Of a stretch of 64,000 nucleotides of DNA, positions 8,621-17,325 are shown piece by piece (the stretch's first letter is position 1; the number at the start of each line of letters is the position of its first letter). This stretch comes from Deferribacter thermophilus (GTDB lineage Bacteria > Chrysiogenota > Deferribacteres > Deferribacterales > Deferribacteraceae). The translations under genes were made by a program, and so were the position numbers. The notes under the pieces are model-generated. The model ran no database searches, was not told the origin of the DNA, and saw only the letters and a program-made list of their open reading frames with translations. Location: positions 1 to 64,000 of the forward strand of contig NZ_JAPNXM010000004.1 of assembly GCF_049472675.1 (NCBI RefSeq), in the 5' to 3' direction.

Positions 8621-9073
8621 TTATATATTTCTTACCTTATTCATGATTGTAGAAAATACCAGTATTGTATTAGTTTGTCGTACACCAGGGATGTTTCTCA
8701 ATTTCTTTATTAACTTTGAAAGGGTATCAGTATTTTTAGTAATGACTTTTAAAAGCATGGTAAAATCACCAGTCACATGATGACACTCTACTACATCGTC
8801 ATCAAAATTCTTTAGTGTTTCTTCAAACTCTTCAATATGTTGGGCATTATCAATTGAAATCCCTATAAAAGCCAATATATCATAACCTAAAGCTTTGTAA
8901 TTTATTTTAGTTGTATATTGTTCTATTATACCTTCTTTTTCTAACTTTTTTATTCTTTCTATTACTGAAGGTGGCTTCATCCCCACTGCTTTTGATATAT
9001 CAGCATAAGATATCCTGCCGTCATTAAGCAGAAGCGTAATTATCTTTTTGTCAGTTTCGTCTAATTGTTTCAT
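8621..9073 (-). CDS. Lrp/AsnC family transcriptional regulator
   Basis: Small DNA-binding regulator of 150 residues. The N-terminal winged helix-turn-helix lies at about 1-60 (LDETDKKIITLLLNDGRISYADISKAVG). The RAM effector-binding domain lies at about 70-145 and includes the ECHHVTGDFTMLLKV stretch typical of Lrp/AsnC. Members usually bind amino acids and form octamers. Only 6 bases separate it from the glycosyltransferase and 3 from nth, so it is probably co-transcribed with nth upstream of it. Its regulon cannot be inferred. Confidence 0.93.
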   Translation of the reverse strand: MKQLDETDKKIITLLLNDGRISYADISKAVGMKPPSVIERIKKLEKEGIIEQYTTKINYKALGYDILAFIGISIDNAQHIEEFEETLKNFDDDVVECHHVTGDFTMLLKVITKNTDTLSKLIKKLRNIPGVRQTNTILVFSTIMNKVRNI

Positions 9074-9076
9074 CGA

Positions 9077-9739
9077 TTACCTCCATCTCTTTACATCTAT
9101 TTTATCACAAAGTTGTGAAATTTGACAAGTGGAGCATTTTGGTGAAATAGGTGTGCATATATTTTGGCCATAACTTACTAATATCTCATTCCATTTTTTC
9201 CACATATATTTGGGTAATATCTCTCTAAGTTTCATTTCAGTATGCTCAGGTGTTTTTGTATTAACTATACCAATACGATTACAGATTCTGTGAACATGAG
9301 TATCAACACAAATTCCCTCCTTTCCAAACCCTTCTACTACAACTAGGTTAGCCGTTTTTCTGCCAATGCCTTTAATGGTAAGCAATTCTTCTATATTATC
9401 AGGCACTTTACCATTGTATTTTTCAAGTAGTGTTTTTGAAACTTCTTTTAGAATTTTTACTTTTTTTCGGTAGAAACCTGCTGGGTATAAAACTTTTTCT
9501 AATGTATTATCATCAATTTCTAACAATTTTTCAGGTGTATCTGCAATTTGGAATAATCTATTTGAAACTGATTTAGTAATTTCATCTTTTGTTCGTAGTG
9601 AAATTAGACAGCTAATTAATACCTTGAAAGGGTCTGAGTTGTTTTCTTTCGAAATTGTGGTTACAGAAGGTGGGTTTAGGTTCTGATAAGCTTTAGTTAG
9701 TAATGAATAGATTTTTTTAATTTTATTCGAATTCTTCAA
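9077..9739 (-). CDS. nth: Endonuclease III
   Basis: DNA glycosylase/AP lyase that removes oxidised pyrimidines in base-excision repair. The helix-hairpin-helix LLTIKGIGRKTANLVV contains catalytic Lys128, and the second catalytic residue is Asp146 in VDTHVHR. Four cysteines with C-x6-C-x2-C-x5-C spacing (195, 202, 205, 211) bind the [4Fe-4S] cluster. At 220 residues it is full length. Its start overlaps the end of the small upstream gene by 17 bases, which suggests translational coupling. Confidence 0.96.
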   Translation of the reverse strand: MKNSNKIKKIYSLLTKAYQNLNPPSVTTISKENNSDPFKVLISCLISLRTKDEITKSVSNRLFQIADTPEKLLEIDDNTLEKVLYPAGFYRKKVKILKEVSKTLLEKYNGKVPDNIEELLTIKGIGRKTANLVVVEGFGKEGICVDTHVHRICNRIGIVNTKTPEHTEMKLREILPKYMWKKWNEILVSYGQNICTPISPKCSTCQISQLCDKIDVKRWR

Positions 9740-9974
9740 TTAACTCCCTCAGTTTTGGTTTAAGATGCACTTTGGAAAGATCAAATCTTTTTAGAGAATT
9801 AACCAAAATATTAATTTTATATTCTATAGAAGCTTTTTTATCAATTATTATGTAATATGTATCATTAACTCTGCACAAGCCACCTCTGGCATTTGTATTT
9901 TCAAATCTAACTGTTATTCCAAGTAGTTTTGCTATTTCTACCAGCTCTGTAAGTAGCTTTTTTTTATCTTTCAT
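9723..9974 (-). CDS. Small conserved protein, function unknown
   Basis: An 83-residue soluble protein that opens MKDKKKLLTELVEIAKLLGI and contains the segment RGGLCRVNDTYYIIIDKKAS, then a helical, Lys/Leu-rich end. I recall similar small proteins in other bacterial phyla but no function. It is the first gene of a likely minus-strand run into nth (17-base overlap), lrp and the glycosyltransferase. There is no signal peptide or membrane helix, and only one cysteine. A role linked to nth is only suggested by position. Confidence 0.75.
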   Translation of the reverse strand: MKDKKKLLTELVEIAKLLGITVRFENTNARGGLCRVNDTYYIIIDKKASIEYKINILVNSLKRFDLSKVHLKPKLRELIEEFE

Positions 9975-10083
9975 TTTTACCTCAAAGCTACATAATACAC
10001 TTACAAAATAAATTTTCTATTGGCTAAAAATTTAACTACTTTTAATATTTATAATTTATTATCTTTTAAATCAACTAAAATAA

Positions 10084-10112
10084 TTGACATTTTTGTGTTA
10101 TAAGTATTATAT
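10084..10112 (+). promoter_or_regulatory. Sigma-70 promoter of the metX operon
   Basis: A perfect -35 TTGACA (10084-10089) is followed after 17 bases by TTATAT (10107-10112). An alternative -10, TATTAT, begins at 10105. It is placed correctly, about 45 bases before the riboswitch P1 stem. Confidence 0.6.
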
Positions 10113-10155
10113 GTATAAATGCCATCTGCTTTGTATGGGTAGTTGGCATTGTGAA

Positions 10156-10263
10156 CTCTTATCAAGAGTGGTGGAGGGAACGGGCCCTGTGAAACCACAG
10201 CAACCGGTCAGTTTTATACTGATGTCAGGTGCTAAGTCCCGCCCGAAAAGGGGAAGATAAGAG
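10156..10263 (+). promoter_or_regulatory. SAM-I (S-box) riboswitch
   Basis: Matches the SAM-I aptamer core in order: CTTATCAAGAGTGGTGGAGG, GGGCCCTGTGAAACC, CAGCAACC, then a P3/P4 region and GGTGCTAAGTCCCGC. Stem P1 is formed by CTCTTATC (10156-10163) with GATAAGAG (10256-10263). The 3' P1 strand GATAAGAGG can instead pair with CCTCTTTATC of the downstream terminator (10279-10288, one bulge), which provides the antiterminator. Bound SAM should stabilise P1 and let the terminator form, shutting off metX. Confidence 0.96.
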
Positions 10264-10275
10264 GTGTAGAGTATT

Positions 10276-10311
10276 AAGCCTCTTTATCTTCGTATAAAGA
10301 GGCTTTTTTTT
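10276..10311 (+). terminator. Riboswitch-controlled terminator
   Basis: AAGCCTCTTTAT (10276-10287) pairs perfectly with ATAAAGAGGCTT (10294-10305), loop CTTCGT, followed by a T run to 10311. It lies between the aptamer and the metX start, as expected for a transcriptional OFF switch. Confidence 0.95.
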
Positions 10312-10338
10312 ATACATAAAATTAATAGAGGATAGATT

Positions 10339-11472
10339 ATGAAAGAAAATTCAGTAGGATTGGTTAAAACTAAGTATGTAACTTTTAAAGATGATTTTTA
10401 TTTTGAGAGTGGTCGTATATTGTCCCCTATTACTGTAGCTTATGAGACTTATGGAAAACTTAATGAAAGAAAAGATAATGCTATACTTATCTGCCACGCT
10501 CTAACTGGGAGTGCTCATGCTGCAGGTTATAATTCACCTGATGATCAGAAGCCAGGTTGGTGGGATGATATGATAGGCCCTGGTAAGGCTTTTGATACGA
10601 ATAAATATTTTGTGATTTGTTCTAATTTTTTGGGAAGCTGTTATGGAACAACAGGTCCTGCTTCAATTGATCCAAGCACTGGCAAACCTTATGGTCTAAA
10701 ATTTCCAGTTTTTACTGTAAAGGATATGGTAAAATTACAGAAAAAATTAATCGATTATCTCGGAATTGAAAAGCTACTTTGTGTAGCTGGTGGTTCGATG
10801 GGAGGGATGCAGGCTTTAGAATGGGCTGTTACTTTCCCGGAAAAAACTCACTCTATTATCCCTATAGCCACTGCTGGAAGGATAACACCGATGGCTATAG
10901 CATTTAATACTATTGGAAGATTTGCTATTATGAAGGATCCAAATTGGATGAATGGTGATTATTATGGAAAAACTTTTCCAAGAGATGGTTTAGCAATAGC
11001 AAGGATGGCTGGGCATATTACCTATATGTCTGATAAGTCTTTTCATAAAAAATTTGGTAGAAGGTATGCAACTTTTGGTGGTATTTATGATTTTTTTGGT
11101 TATTTTGAAGTGGAAAATTATTTGAGATATAATGGGTATAAGTTTACAGAAAGATTTGATGCTAATAGCTATCTTTATATAATCAAAGCAATGGATATAT
11201 TCGATTTATCATACGGATATGGATCATTTGAAGAGGCAATTAATCGTATTGTGGCAGACACTTTGTTTATAACATTTACTTCAGATTTTCTTTTCCCTAC
11301 ATATCAAACAGAGGAGATAGTGCAGATTATGAAGAAAAATGGTAAAAATCCAGAATGGGTAAATATTGAATCAGATTATGGGCATGATGCATTTCTGTTA
11401 GAATTTGATACTCAAACAGCATGTATAAAAGATTTTTTAGATAGGGTTTATAAAAAGGTTAGTAATCAATGA
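10339..11472 (+). CDS. metX: Homoserine O-acetyltransferase
   Basis: Alpha/beta-hydrolase-fold enzyme that acylates homoserine with acetyl-CoA, the first committed step of methionine synthesis. It has the nucleophile elbow GGSMGG with Ser153, Asp316 in TSDFLFP and His349 in DYGHDAF as the catalytic triad, and the family stretches CHALTGSAHA and SCYGTTGPAS. At 377 residues it is full length. The ATG at 10339 follows AGAGGA at 10327-10332. Control by the SAM-I riboswitch immediately upstream confirms the methionine role. It overlaps the next gene by 4 bases. The partner MetW is not next to it; a different methyltransferase takes that position. Confidence 0.97.
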   Translation: MKENSVGLVKTKYVTFKDDFYFESGRILSPITVAYETYGKLNERKDNAILICHALTGSAHAAGYNSPDDQKPGWWDDMIGPGKAFDTNKYFVICSNFLGSCYGTTGPASIDPSTGKPYGLKFPVFTVKDMVKLQKKLIDYLGIEKLLCVAGGSMGGMQALEWAVTFPEKTHSIIPIATAGRITPMAIAFNTIGRFAIMKDPNWMNGDYYGKTFPRDGLAIARMAGHITYMSDKSFHKKFGRRYATFGGIYDFFGYFEVENYLRYNGYKFTERFDANSYLYIIKAMDIFDLSYGYGSFEEAINRIVADTLFITFTSDFLFPTYQTEEIVQIMKKNGKNPEWVNIESDYGHDAFLLEFDTQTACIKDFLDRVYKKVSNQ

Positions 11473-12182
11473 GTTTTGATGAAGCGGCACATAATTATTT
11501 AATAAGCAGTGATCATAAAGAAGGTTTCGATCTTGATTACTGTAAAGATTTTTTTAGAGATTTTAATTTTAACTTTTTATTGGATATTGCTACAGGAGCG
11601 GGACATTTTTTAAAAGTCTTTAATGTAAAAAACAAGATTGCAACAGATATAAGTTTTAATATGCTTAAAATGGTAAAATCGAATGATGATAATATATTTT
11701 GTGTCCAAAATAGTTATGAAAACTTGGCATTTAAAAACTCCTTTTTTGATATTGTTACTTGTCGAATTGCATTGCACCATTTTAAAAAACCTTCAAAGTT
11801 TTTTGAAGAAGTTTATAGGGTGTTGAAAAATAATGGTTTTTTTGTTTTGATTGATAGTATAGTTGATATTGAGGATGCTTATTTAAATGTGATAGAGTTT
11901 ATAAGAGATAATACTCATTTTAGAAGTTATACTTTTAAAGAAATAGTTGAGTTTATTAATGGAAAGTTTAGACTTTTAAATTATCAACTTCAGTTTAAAA
12001 AGCATGATTTTAAAGAGTGGGCTACAAGATTAAATGATGATGAGGATTATTTTAATAAAATAAAAGAGGCATTTTTAAGTTTACCAGAAAATATAAAAGA
12101 TGCTTTAGCTCTTGAAATAAATCAAGGTGAAATTTTATCTTATACTGATAAAAAAGGGATTTTTATTTTTCAAAAATTATGA
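11469..12182 (+). CDS. Class I SAM-dependent methyltransferase
   Basis: A 237-residue methyltransferase of the UbiE/Methyltransf_11 type. The SAM-binding motif I reads LDIATGAGHFLKVF (about 37-50), the acidic end of strand 2 is ATDIS, and motif IV is DIVTCRIALHHF. The following EVYRVLKNNGFFVLID is the usual post-I region. The substrate is unknown. It is not MetW, whose sequence differs. The gene overlaps metX and the following ABC gene by 4 bases each, so it is translated from the SAM-riboswitch transcript. That makes a SAM-consuming enzyme part of a SAM-repressed operon. Confidence 0.85.
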   Translation: MSFDEAAHNYLISSDHKEGFDLDYCKDFFRDFNFNFLLDIATGAGHFLKVFNVKNKIATDISFNMLKMVKSNDDNIFCVQNSYENLAFKNSFFDIVTCRIALHHFKKPSKFFEEVYRVLKNNGFFVLIDSIVDIEDAYLNVIEFIRDNTHFRSYTFKEIVEFINGKFRLLNYQLQFKKHDFKEWATRLNDDEDYFNKIKEAFLSLPENIKDALALEINQGEILSYTDKKGIFIFQKL

Positions 12183-12862
12183 TTAGATTAAAAAATGTTA
12201 TTTTTGAGAGCAATGGTAAACTTATCTTAAATAATATCTCCTATACATTTTTTCCTAATCACATATATGTAATTTTTGGAAAAAGTGGAATAGGCAAAAG
12301 CACTTTGCTTAAAGCAATAGTAAATTTGATAAACTATAAAGGTGATATTTTTTTTGATGATGTAAACAGTTTATCAATACCTCCACAGATATTAAGAACT
12401 AATATTATTTATATTCATCAAGAGCCACTGCTTTTTGGAGAAAGGGTTATTGATGATATAAATTTAGTTTATAATTTAAAAGTGAATAGGAATAAGAAAT
12501 TTGATAAAGATGCCTACATATCATTTCTAAAACAGTTTGGATATGATGAATCATTTTTAAATAAAAAAATAAACGAATTGTCTGGTGGGCAAAAGCAGAT
12601 TGCTGCTATATTAAAAGCGATGACATTGAAACCAAGATTTTTAATGTTGGATGAGCCTACTTCTGCGCTTGATGTGGAAAGTGAACAAGTTCTTTTGAGA
12701 ATCTTGCAAAATTTAAAGACGAATATGGGGCTTATTTTGATTTCTCACTCTTTAAATGTAATTAAAGATTGTGATAAGCAAATACTTTTTTCAAAAGAGG
12801 GGACTTTAAAAGTTTTTGAGAAAATGGATGAAAATGAAATCAAAAAGGTGTTAAATGAATAA
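12179..12862 (+). CDS. ABC transporter ATPase, FetA/YbbL-like
   Basis: ATP-binding subunit of 227 residues. Walker A is GKSGIGKST (34-42), the Q-loop is HQEPLLF, the signature is LSGGQ (134-138), Walker B ends in Asp158-Glu159, and the switch His lies in LISHSL. It overlaps the permease gene downstream by 8 bases. The pairing with a FetB/YbbM-family permease identifies it as the FetA-like ATPase. In E. coli FetAB has been reported to export iron. Whether iron is the substrate here cannot be seen, and the methionine-operon context makes another substrate possible. Confidence 0.85.
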   Translation: MIRLKNVIFESNGKLILNNISYTFFPNHIYVIFGKSGIGKSTLLKAIVNLINYKGDIFFDDVNSLSIPPQILRTNIIYIHQEPLLFGERVIDDINLVYNLKVNRNKKFDKDAYISFLKQFGYDESFLNKKINELSGGQKQIAAILKAMTLKPRFLMLDEPTSALDVESEQVLLRILQNLKTNMGLILISHSLNVIKDCDKQILFSKEGTLKVFEKMDENEIKKVLNE

Positions 12863-13637
12863 TATAGTTGATATAAATTTTAAGGGTTTATTGATAATAT
12901 ATTTTCTTGTTTTTATAAACTTATTTGTTGTTGAGCTTTTAAAATTTAGATTGTTTAAGCAGTTTTTAATTGCTGTTTTAAGGATGTCAGTCCAACTATT
13001 TTTTGCTGGATTCATTCTAAAGTATATTTTTAATTTAAATTCTTTTTATCTGATATTTTTAACTTTTTTAATAATGGCACTTTTTGCCAGTAATATTATT
13101 TTAAAAAAGGCTAATGTTCCTACAAAAAAGCTTTATTTTTTTATATTTTTATCTATTACTTTTGTAAGTTTAATTGTAGGTTTTATTTTTATCAAGATTA
13201 TTATAGGGCTAACACCTTGGTATGAAGCGAGATATTTTATCCCGTTGATTGGTATGATTTTAGGAAATTCTATGAACGGGTGTTCATTAGCAATAGAGCG
13301 ATTTTATACACATATAAAGAAACAGCAAAAAGAGATAGAGACACTTTTGTGTTTTGGTGCATCTACTTTTGAATCTGTTAAGGAGTTTATAATTAATTCG
13401 CTAAAGGCTGCTTCTTTACCTTATATAACTTCGATGAGTGGTATAGGGCTTGTATTTTTACCCGGTATGATGACTGGGCAAATATTGTCAGGGACAAACC
13501 CCATTGTAGCAGTAAAATATCAACTTTCGATTATGGTAGTTATTTTTACCAGTGTAATATTTTCCTCTTTACTTGTAATTTTATTTAGTTATAAAATATT
13601 TTTCGACAAATATGGTAAAATAAAAAAATATGAATGA
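12855..13637 (+). CDS. FetB/YbbM-family ABC permease
   Basis: Integral membrane protein of 260 residues with about seven hydrophobic segments. It matches the UPF0014/YbbM family through LLIIYFLVFINLFVVELLKF at the start and the conserved segments IPLIGMILGNSMNGCSLAIER, the following FGAS and LPGMMTGQILSG. It is the membrane partner of the preceding ATPase. It overlaps both neighbours by 8 bases, which indicates tight translational coupling within the SAM-riboswitch operon. Family members are linked to iron export and oxidative-stress resistance in E. coli. Confidence 0.85.
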   Translation: MNNIVDINFKGLLIIYFLVFINLFVVELLKFRLFKQFLIAVLRMSVQLFFAGFILKYIFNLNSFYLIFLTFLIMALFASNIILKKANVPTKKLYFFIFLSITFVSLIVGFIFIKIIIGLTPWYEARYFIPLIGMILGNSMNGCSLAIERFYTHIKKQQKEIETLLCFGASTFESVKEFIINSLKAASLPYITSMSGIGLVFLPGMMTGQILSGTNPIVAVKYQLSIMVVIFTSVIFSSLLVILFSYKIFFDKYGKIKKYE

Positions 13638-15411
13638 TTTTTTAAAAAAGATAAATTTTCCAGTTATTGGTCGGTGGTTCATTTTAGGGACAATTGTTGG
13701 GATAATAGCTGGGCTTGGTGCGATTATATTTTTTATTTTGCTACAAGGCACTTCATATTTTTTTCTTGATTACCTAACAGGTTTAAGAATTGGTGAAACA
13801 GCAGGCGAGCCTTCACTATTTGGTCATGCTACTACTGAGTTTAAAAGATGGATGTTATTTATTATCCCTGCTTTGGGAGGTTTATTAAGTGGCTTTATTG
13901 TCTACCGTTTTGCTCCTGAGGCTGAAGGGCATGGAACAGATGCTGCAATAGATGCAATTCATTTTAAAAATGGATACATCAGATGGCAGGTACCGATAGT
14001 TAAAACAATTGCTAGCGCTATTACAATTGGGACTGGCGGATCAGGCGGTAGAGAAGGCCCCATAGCTCAGATTGGTGCAGGTTTTACATCTTTTTTAGGT
14101 AGGAAACTAAATATTACTGATAGAGAGAAAAGGATATTAACAGCAGCAGGGATGGGCGCTGGAGTAGGGGCTATTTTCAGAAGTCCTTTAGCTGGTGCGA
14201 TTTTTGCGGCAGAAGTTTTATACTCTTCGAGTGATTTGGAGGCAGAAGTTTTACTACCTTCTACCATAACATCTATTATTGCCTATTCAATATTTTGCAG
14301 TATTTTTGGATGGGATTCACTATTTCTAACACCTGATTTCAAGTTTACAAACCCATTAGAGCTTTTTACTTACACTATACTAGGTTTTGCATGTGCACTT
14401 TTTGGTTATTTTTATGTAAAAATCTTTTATAAAACTCACAATTTTTTTAAATCATTAGAGGTATCCAATTATATTAAACCTGTAATTGGTGGGTTTTTAA
14501 CAGGGGTAATCGGTTTTTTTATACCTCAAGCTTTGGGTGGTGGTTATTCAAATATTGAAAAGGCTATGAATGGTGAGTTAGCAATCTGGTTTTTGTTAAT
14601 TTTAATTTTTGCGAAGATTTTTACCACTTCATTTAGTATTGGAAGTGGTGGAAGTGCTGGGATATTTGGTCCTTCGATGGTTATTGGGGCGTCAGTTGGT
14701 GGATTTATGGGGCTTCTACTTCAAAAAATTTTCCCTACGATAGTTGCAAATCCAGGGGCTTATGTTCTTGTGGGGATGGCAGGTTTTTTTGCAGGGATTG
14801 CAAAAACACCTTTATCTACTATTATAATGGTATCAGAAATGACCGGGAATTATCATTTATTGGTTCCAGCTATGTGGGTATCAACTATATCGTTTCTTGT
14901 GCTTAGAAATACCACGATATATAAATCACAAGTTAAATCAAGAAGTGATTCTCCAATTCATAAAGGTGAATTTTTCTTACAGATCTTACAGGAGATAAGA
15001 GTTGGGGAAATAATGCGTAAAGATCCTATTGTAATTAGGGCTGATATGCATTTTAAAGATATTTTAGAGTTTATTCCTACAACAAAACATAACAGTTTCC
15101 CTGTGATTGATAATCATAATAGGCTTATAGGTGTTCTGAGGTTTGAGGAGATAAGAGAATTTGTGTTTGAAGAAGGGTTAGAGGATTTGGTTGTTGCTAG
15201 TGAAATATGTGACACAGAAACTCCTGTGATAATGCCTGATGCTACACTCGCTGATGCTATAGAAACTATTGGTTTTAAAAATATTGAGCTACTACCTGTG
15301 GTGAACAATTTAGATGATCGTTTGCTTATTGGCATAATAACCAGAAGAGACATTATAACAATTTATAATAAAGAAATGAGAAAACAGAAAAAACAAGAAG
15401 CTTTGTTCTAA
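13630..15411 (+). CDS. ClC-family chloride channel/antiporter with C-terminal CBS pair
   Basis: ClC membrane protein (about residues 10-435) followed by two CBS domains (about 455-585). The selectivity motifs are visible: GHGTDAA, GTGGSGGREGP with the external gating glutamate, and GSGGSAGIFGPS. In the segment LAGAIFAAEVL, the position that aligns with the internal proton glutamate Glu203 of E. coli ClC reads Val, as in ClC channels. That alignment was made by eye. CBS modules usually bind adenine nucleotides or related ligands. At 593 residues it is a typical ClC-CBS protein. Its start overlaps fetB by 8 bases, placing it last in the riboswitch operon. Confidence 0.92.
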   Translation: MNDFLKKINFPVIGRWFILGTIVGIIAGLGAIIFFILLQGTSYFFLDYLTGLRIGETAGEPSLFGHATTEFKRWMLFIIPALGGLLSGFIVYRFAPEAEGHGTDAAIDAIHFKNGYIRWQVPIVKTIASAITIGTGGSGGREGPIAQIGAGFTSFLGRKLNITDREKRILTAAGMGAGVGAIFRSPLAGAIFAAEVLYSSSDLEAEVLLPSTITSIIAYSIFCSIFGWDSLFLTPDFKFTNPLELFTYTILGFACALFGYFYVKIFYKTHNFFKSLEVSNYIKPVIGGFLTGVIGFFIPQALGGGYSNIEKAMNGELAIWFLLILIFAKIFTTSFSIGSGGSAGIFGPSMVIGASVGGFMGLLLQKIFPTIVANPGAYVLVGMAGFFAGIAKTPLSTIIMVSEMTGNYHLLVPAMWVSTISFLVLRNTTIYKSQVKSRSDSPIHKGEFFLQILQEIRVGEIMRKDPIVIRADMHFKDILEFIPTTKHNSFPVIDNHNRLIGVLRFEEIREFVFEEGLEDLVVASEICDTETPVIMPDATLADAIETIGFKNIELLPVVNNLDDRLLIGIITRRDIITIYNKEMRKQKKQEALF

Positions 15412-15570
15412 AAATTTCAAAAGAAGTATTATTGTATGTGAATTTCTAAGATAATATTTAACATATTTTATTAATAAGTTAAAAAAGTGATGTCACTTTA
15501 AAATATCGCTTGATTTATTCTTTTTTCTTTTCTATAACGATGTTTAAATATACACAAAGAGGTGTTCAGT

Positions 15571-15933
15571 ATGGAAAGATTGCATATAATAAATCATAAA
15601 GGTAAGACAATAATATATTTGGATTTTTCAAAAGCGACCCCTATCGAGTTCTACAAATTAATTGATGAAGGTAAGAAAGTTATAAGCAGTCTACAACCTG
15701 GAACTGTTTATACTTTGGTAAATGTAACAGATTTGATGGGTGGTAAAGAGCAACAGCTGGCGTTGAAAGATTTTGCAGAGCATAATAAGCCTTATGTTAA
15801 AATGGGCGCTGTTGTAGGTGTTACGGGTTGGAGAAAAGCTGTTTATAGCCTGATATTGAAGTTGACTGGTAGAAAAAATTTAAAGTTATTTGATGATGTA
15901 GAAGATGCAAAGGATTGGTTAGCTACTCAATAA
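15571..15933 (+). CDS. STAS/SEC14-like small protein, unknown function
   Basis: A 120-residue cytosolic protein that starts MERLHIINHKGKTIIYLDFS. The alternating beta/helix pattern, the DGKK/PGTVYTLVNVTD stretch and the length fit proteins annotated as STAS/SEC14-like. I know no function. I place the start at ATG 15571 because AGAGGTG at 15557-15563 is a good Shine-Dalgarno. An upstream GTG at 15562 overlaps that site and is unlikely. It ends convergently with the DnaQ-like gene, overlapping it by 7 bases. The 159 bases before it show no structure I can name. Confidence 0.7.
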   Translation: MERLHIINHKGKTIIYLDFSKATPIEFYKLIDEGKKVISSLQPGTVYTLVNVTDLMGGKEQQLALKDFAEHNKPYVKMGAVVGVTGWRKAVYSLILKLTGRKNLKLFDDVEDAKDWLATQ

Positions 15934-16538
15934 CAATAAGTTACTAAATCACCTAAGGTCAATAAACCTTTTTTATTTTTTTCTATAGTAACAAGTTTTT
16001 TAAAAATAAAAGCAGTATGAATGGCGTCAAAAATGGCTCTGTGTCTATATGTGCCAGGTAATTCTATTTTTAAATTAAAGTAGTTGATTAAAGAATCTAA
16101 GCTATAACTTTTTAATCCAGGAATAACCCTTTTTGCAATTTTTATTGTGTCTAAAACCGCTATTAGAGGGCAAGATAATCTACAAGCTTTATAAAAATAA
16201 TCTATGAATTTAAAATCGAATGGAGCATTATGTGCAACAAAAACCGTATTTTCTACATAGTTTGAAAAATGAGGTAATACTTTCTCTATTGTTGGGGCAT
16301 GTCTAACCATGTCATCATTTATTTTATGTATTTTATAAGCAGAATAAGGTATAGGCTTTTCTGGATTTATAAGAGTAGAAAAACCTCTTTCCAAATTAAT
16401 CTTCAGACCTTCGTCAATCCTTACTGCACCAATTTCTACAAGCTTTGCACCTTTGTAAGGGGTTAAACCAGTAGTTTCAGTATCAACAACAGTAAATTTG
16501 TATGATGTTATATCTTTATTCATAATTGATGACTTCAT
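15927..16538 (-). CDS. DnaQ-like 3'-5' exonuclease
   Basis: DEDDh exonuclease of the DnaQ/PolC epsilon type, 203 residues. The catalytic acids are Asp19 and Glu21 in VVDTETTGL, Asp108 in HNAPFDFKF, and His166/Asp171 in YRHRAIFDA. It could be a proofreading subunit or a general 3'-5' exonuclease. There is no polymerase or GIY-YIG domain in it. It overlaps rsmA by 23 bases and follows pdxA and rsmA in a minus-strand operon. Confidence 0.88.
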   Translation of the reverse strand: MKSSIMNKDITSYKFTVVDTETTGLTPYKGAKLVEIGAVRIDEGLKINLERGFSTLINPEKPIPYSAYKIHKINDDMVRHAPTIEKVLPHFSNYVENTVFVAHNAPFDFKFIDYFYKACRLSCPLIAVLDTIKIAKRVIPGLKSYSLDSLINYFNLKIELPGTYRHRAIFDAIHTAFIFKKLVTIEKNKKGLLTLGDLVTYCY

Positions 16539-17325
16539 AGAGTTTTATAAAATCAGTAAGAGTTAGTTGTTCTGCTCTAATTTTTTCTCCAAAAATTTCA
16601 TCTAATTTGGTGAGTATATTTTTATCTAAAAATGACAGATTGTTTTTTAGTGTTTTTCTTTTACTTTTAAAGCATTTCATAACAAAGTTAAAAAAGTTTT
16701 TTTCTATGTTTAAGTCATTAAAATATCTTTTTGCAGGGAAAAATCTTAACACAGTTGAGGTTACTTTGGTGTTTGGCCAAAAATTTGCTCCAGAGATGTC
16801 TCTGACTTTTTCTATTTTAAAATAGTATTGGGCAAAAATTGATAAGGAGGAATAAGTTTTAGAATTAGGTTTACTGATGAGTCGTTCAGCTACTTCTTTT
16901 TGAAACATAAAAACCATCAGATCTATTTTATCGATAAAATCTACACATTTTTCAAATATTTTTACAGAAACATTGTAAGGTAAGTTCCCTACAAATTTTA
17001 TTTTTGAATTAGGTAAATCAGTAGATGTAATTTGTGTAAAATCTTTGTTTATTACATTTAAGTTATTAAAATAAAAAAGATACCTTTTTAAAAAGTCACA
17101 AACATCTTTATCAATATCAACAACAGTCAAATTTACATTTTTTTGAAGTATTTCATAGGTTAAAACACCACAACCTGGGCCAATTTCCACTACATTTTCA
17201 TTTTCTTTTAAATTTAGTGCCTCTACTATTTCACTTATAAAATGCTTGTTTGTTAAAAAATGCTGGCCCAAGGATTTTTTAGTTTTTCCAAATTCAGATT
17301 TATAGGCTTTAAGCAAATTTATCAT
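16516..17325 (-). CDS. rsmA: 16S rRNA (adenine1518/1519-N6) dimethyltransferase
   Basis: KsgA/RsmA dimethylates two adjacent adenines in helix 45 of 16S rRNA during 30S assembly. The N-terminus KKSLGQHFL is the family signature. SAM motif I is VEIGPGCGVLT (46-56), and the catalytic motif is NLPYNVS (114-120). Length 269 aa is normal. The start overlaps the end of pdxA by 17 bases. The pdxA-ksgA adjacency is also found in E. coli. Confidence 0.96.
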   Translation of the reverse strand: MINLLKAYKSEFGKTKKSLGQHFLTNKHFISEIVEALNLKENENVVEIGPGCGVLTYEILQKNVNLTVVDIDKDVCDFLKRYLFYFNNLNVINKDFTQITSTDLPNSKIKFVGNLPYNVSVKIFEKCVDFIDKIDLMVFMFQKEVAERLISKPNSKTYSSLSIFAQYYFKIEKVRDISGANFWPNTKVTSTVLRFFPAKRYFNDLNIEKNFFNFVMKCFKSKRKTLKNNLSFLDKNILTKLDEIFGEKIRAEQLTLTDFIKLYEVINYE

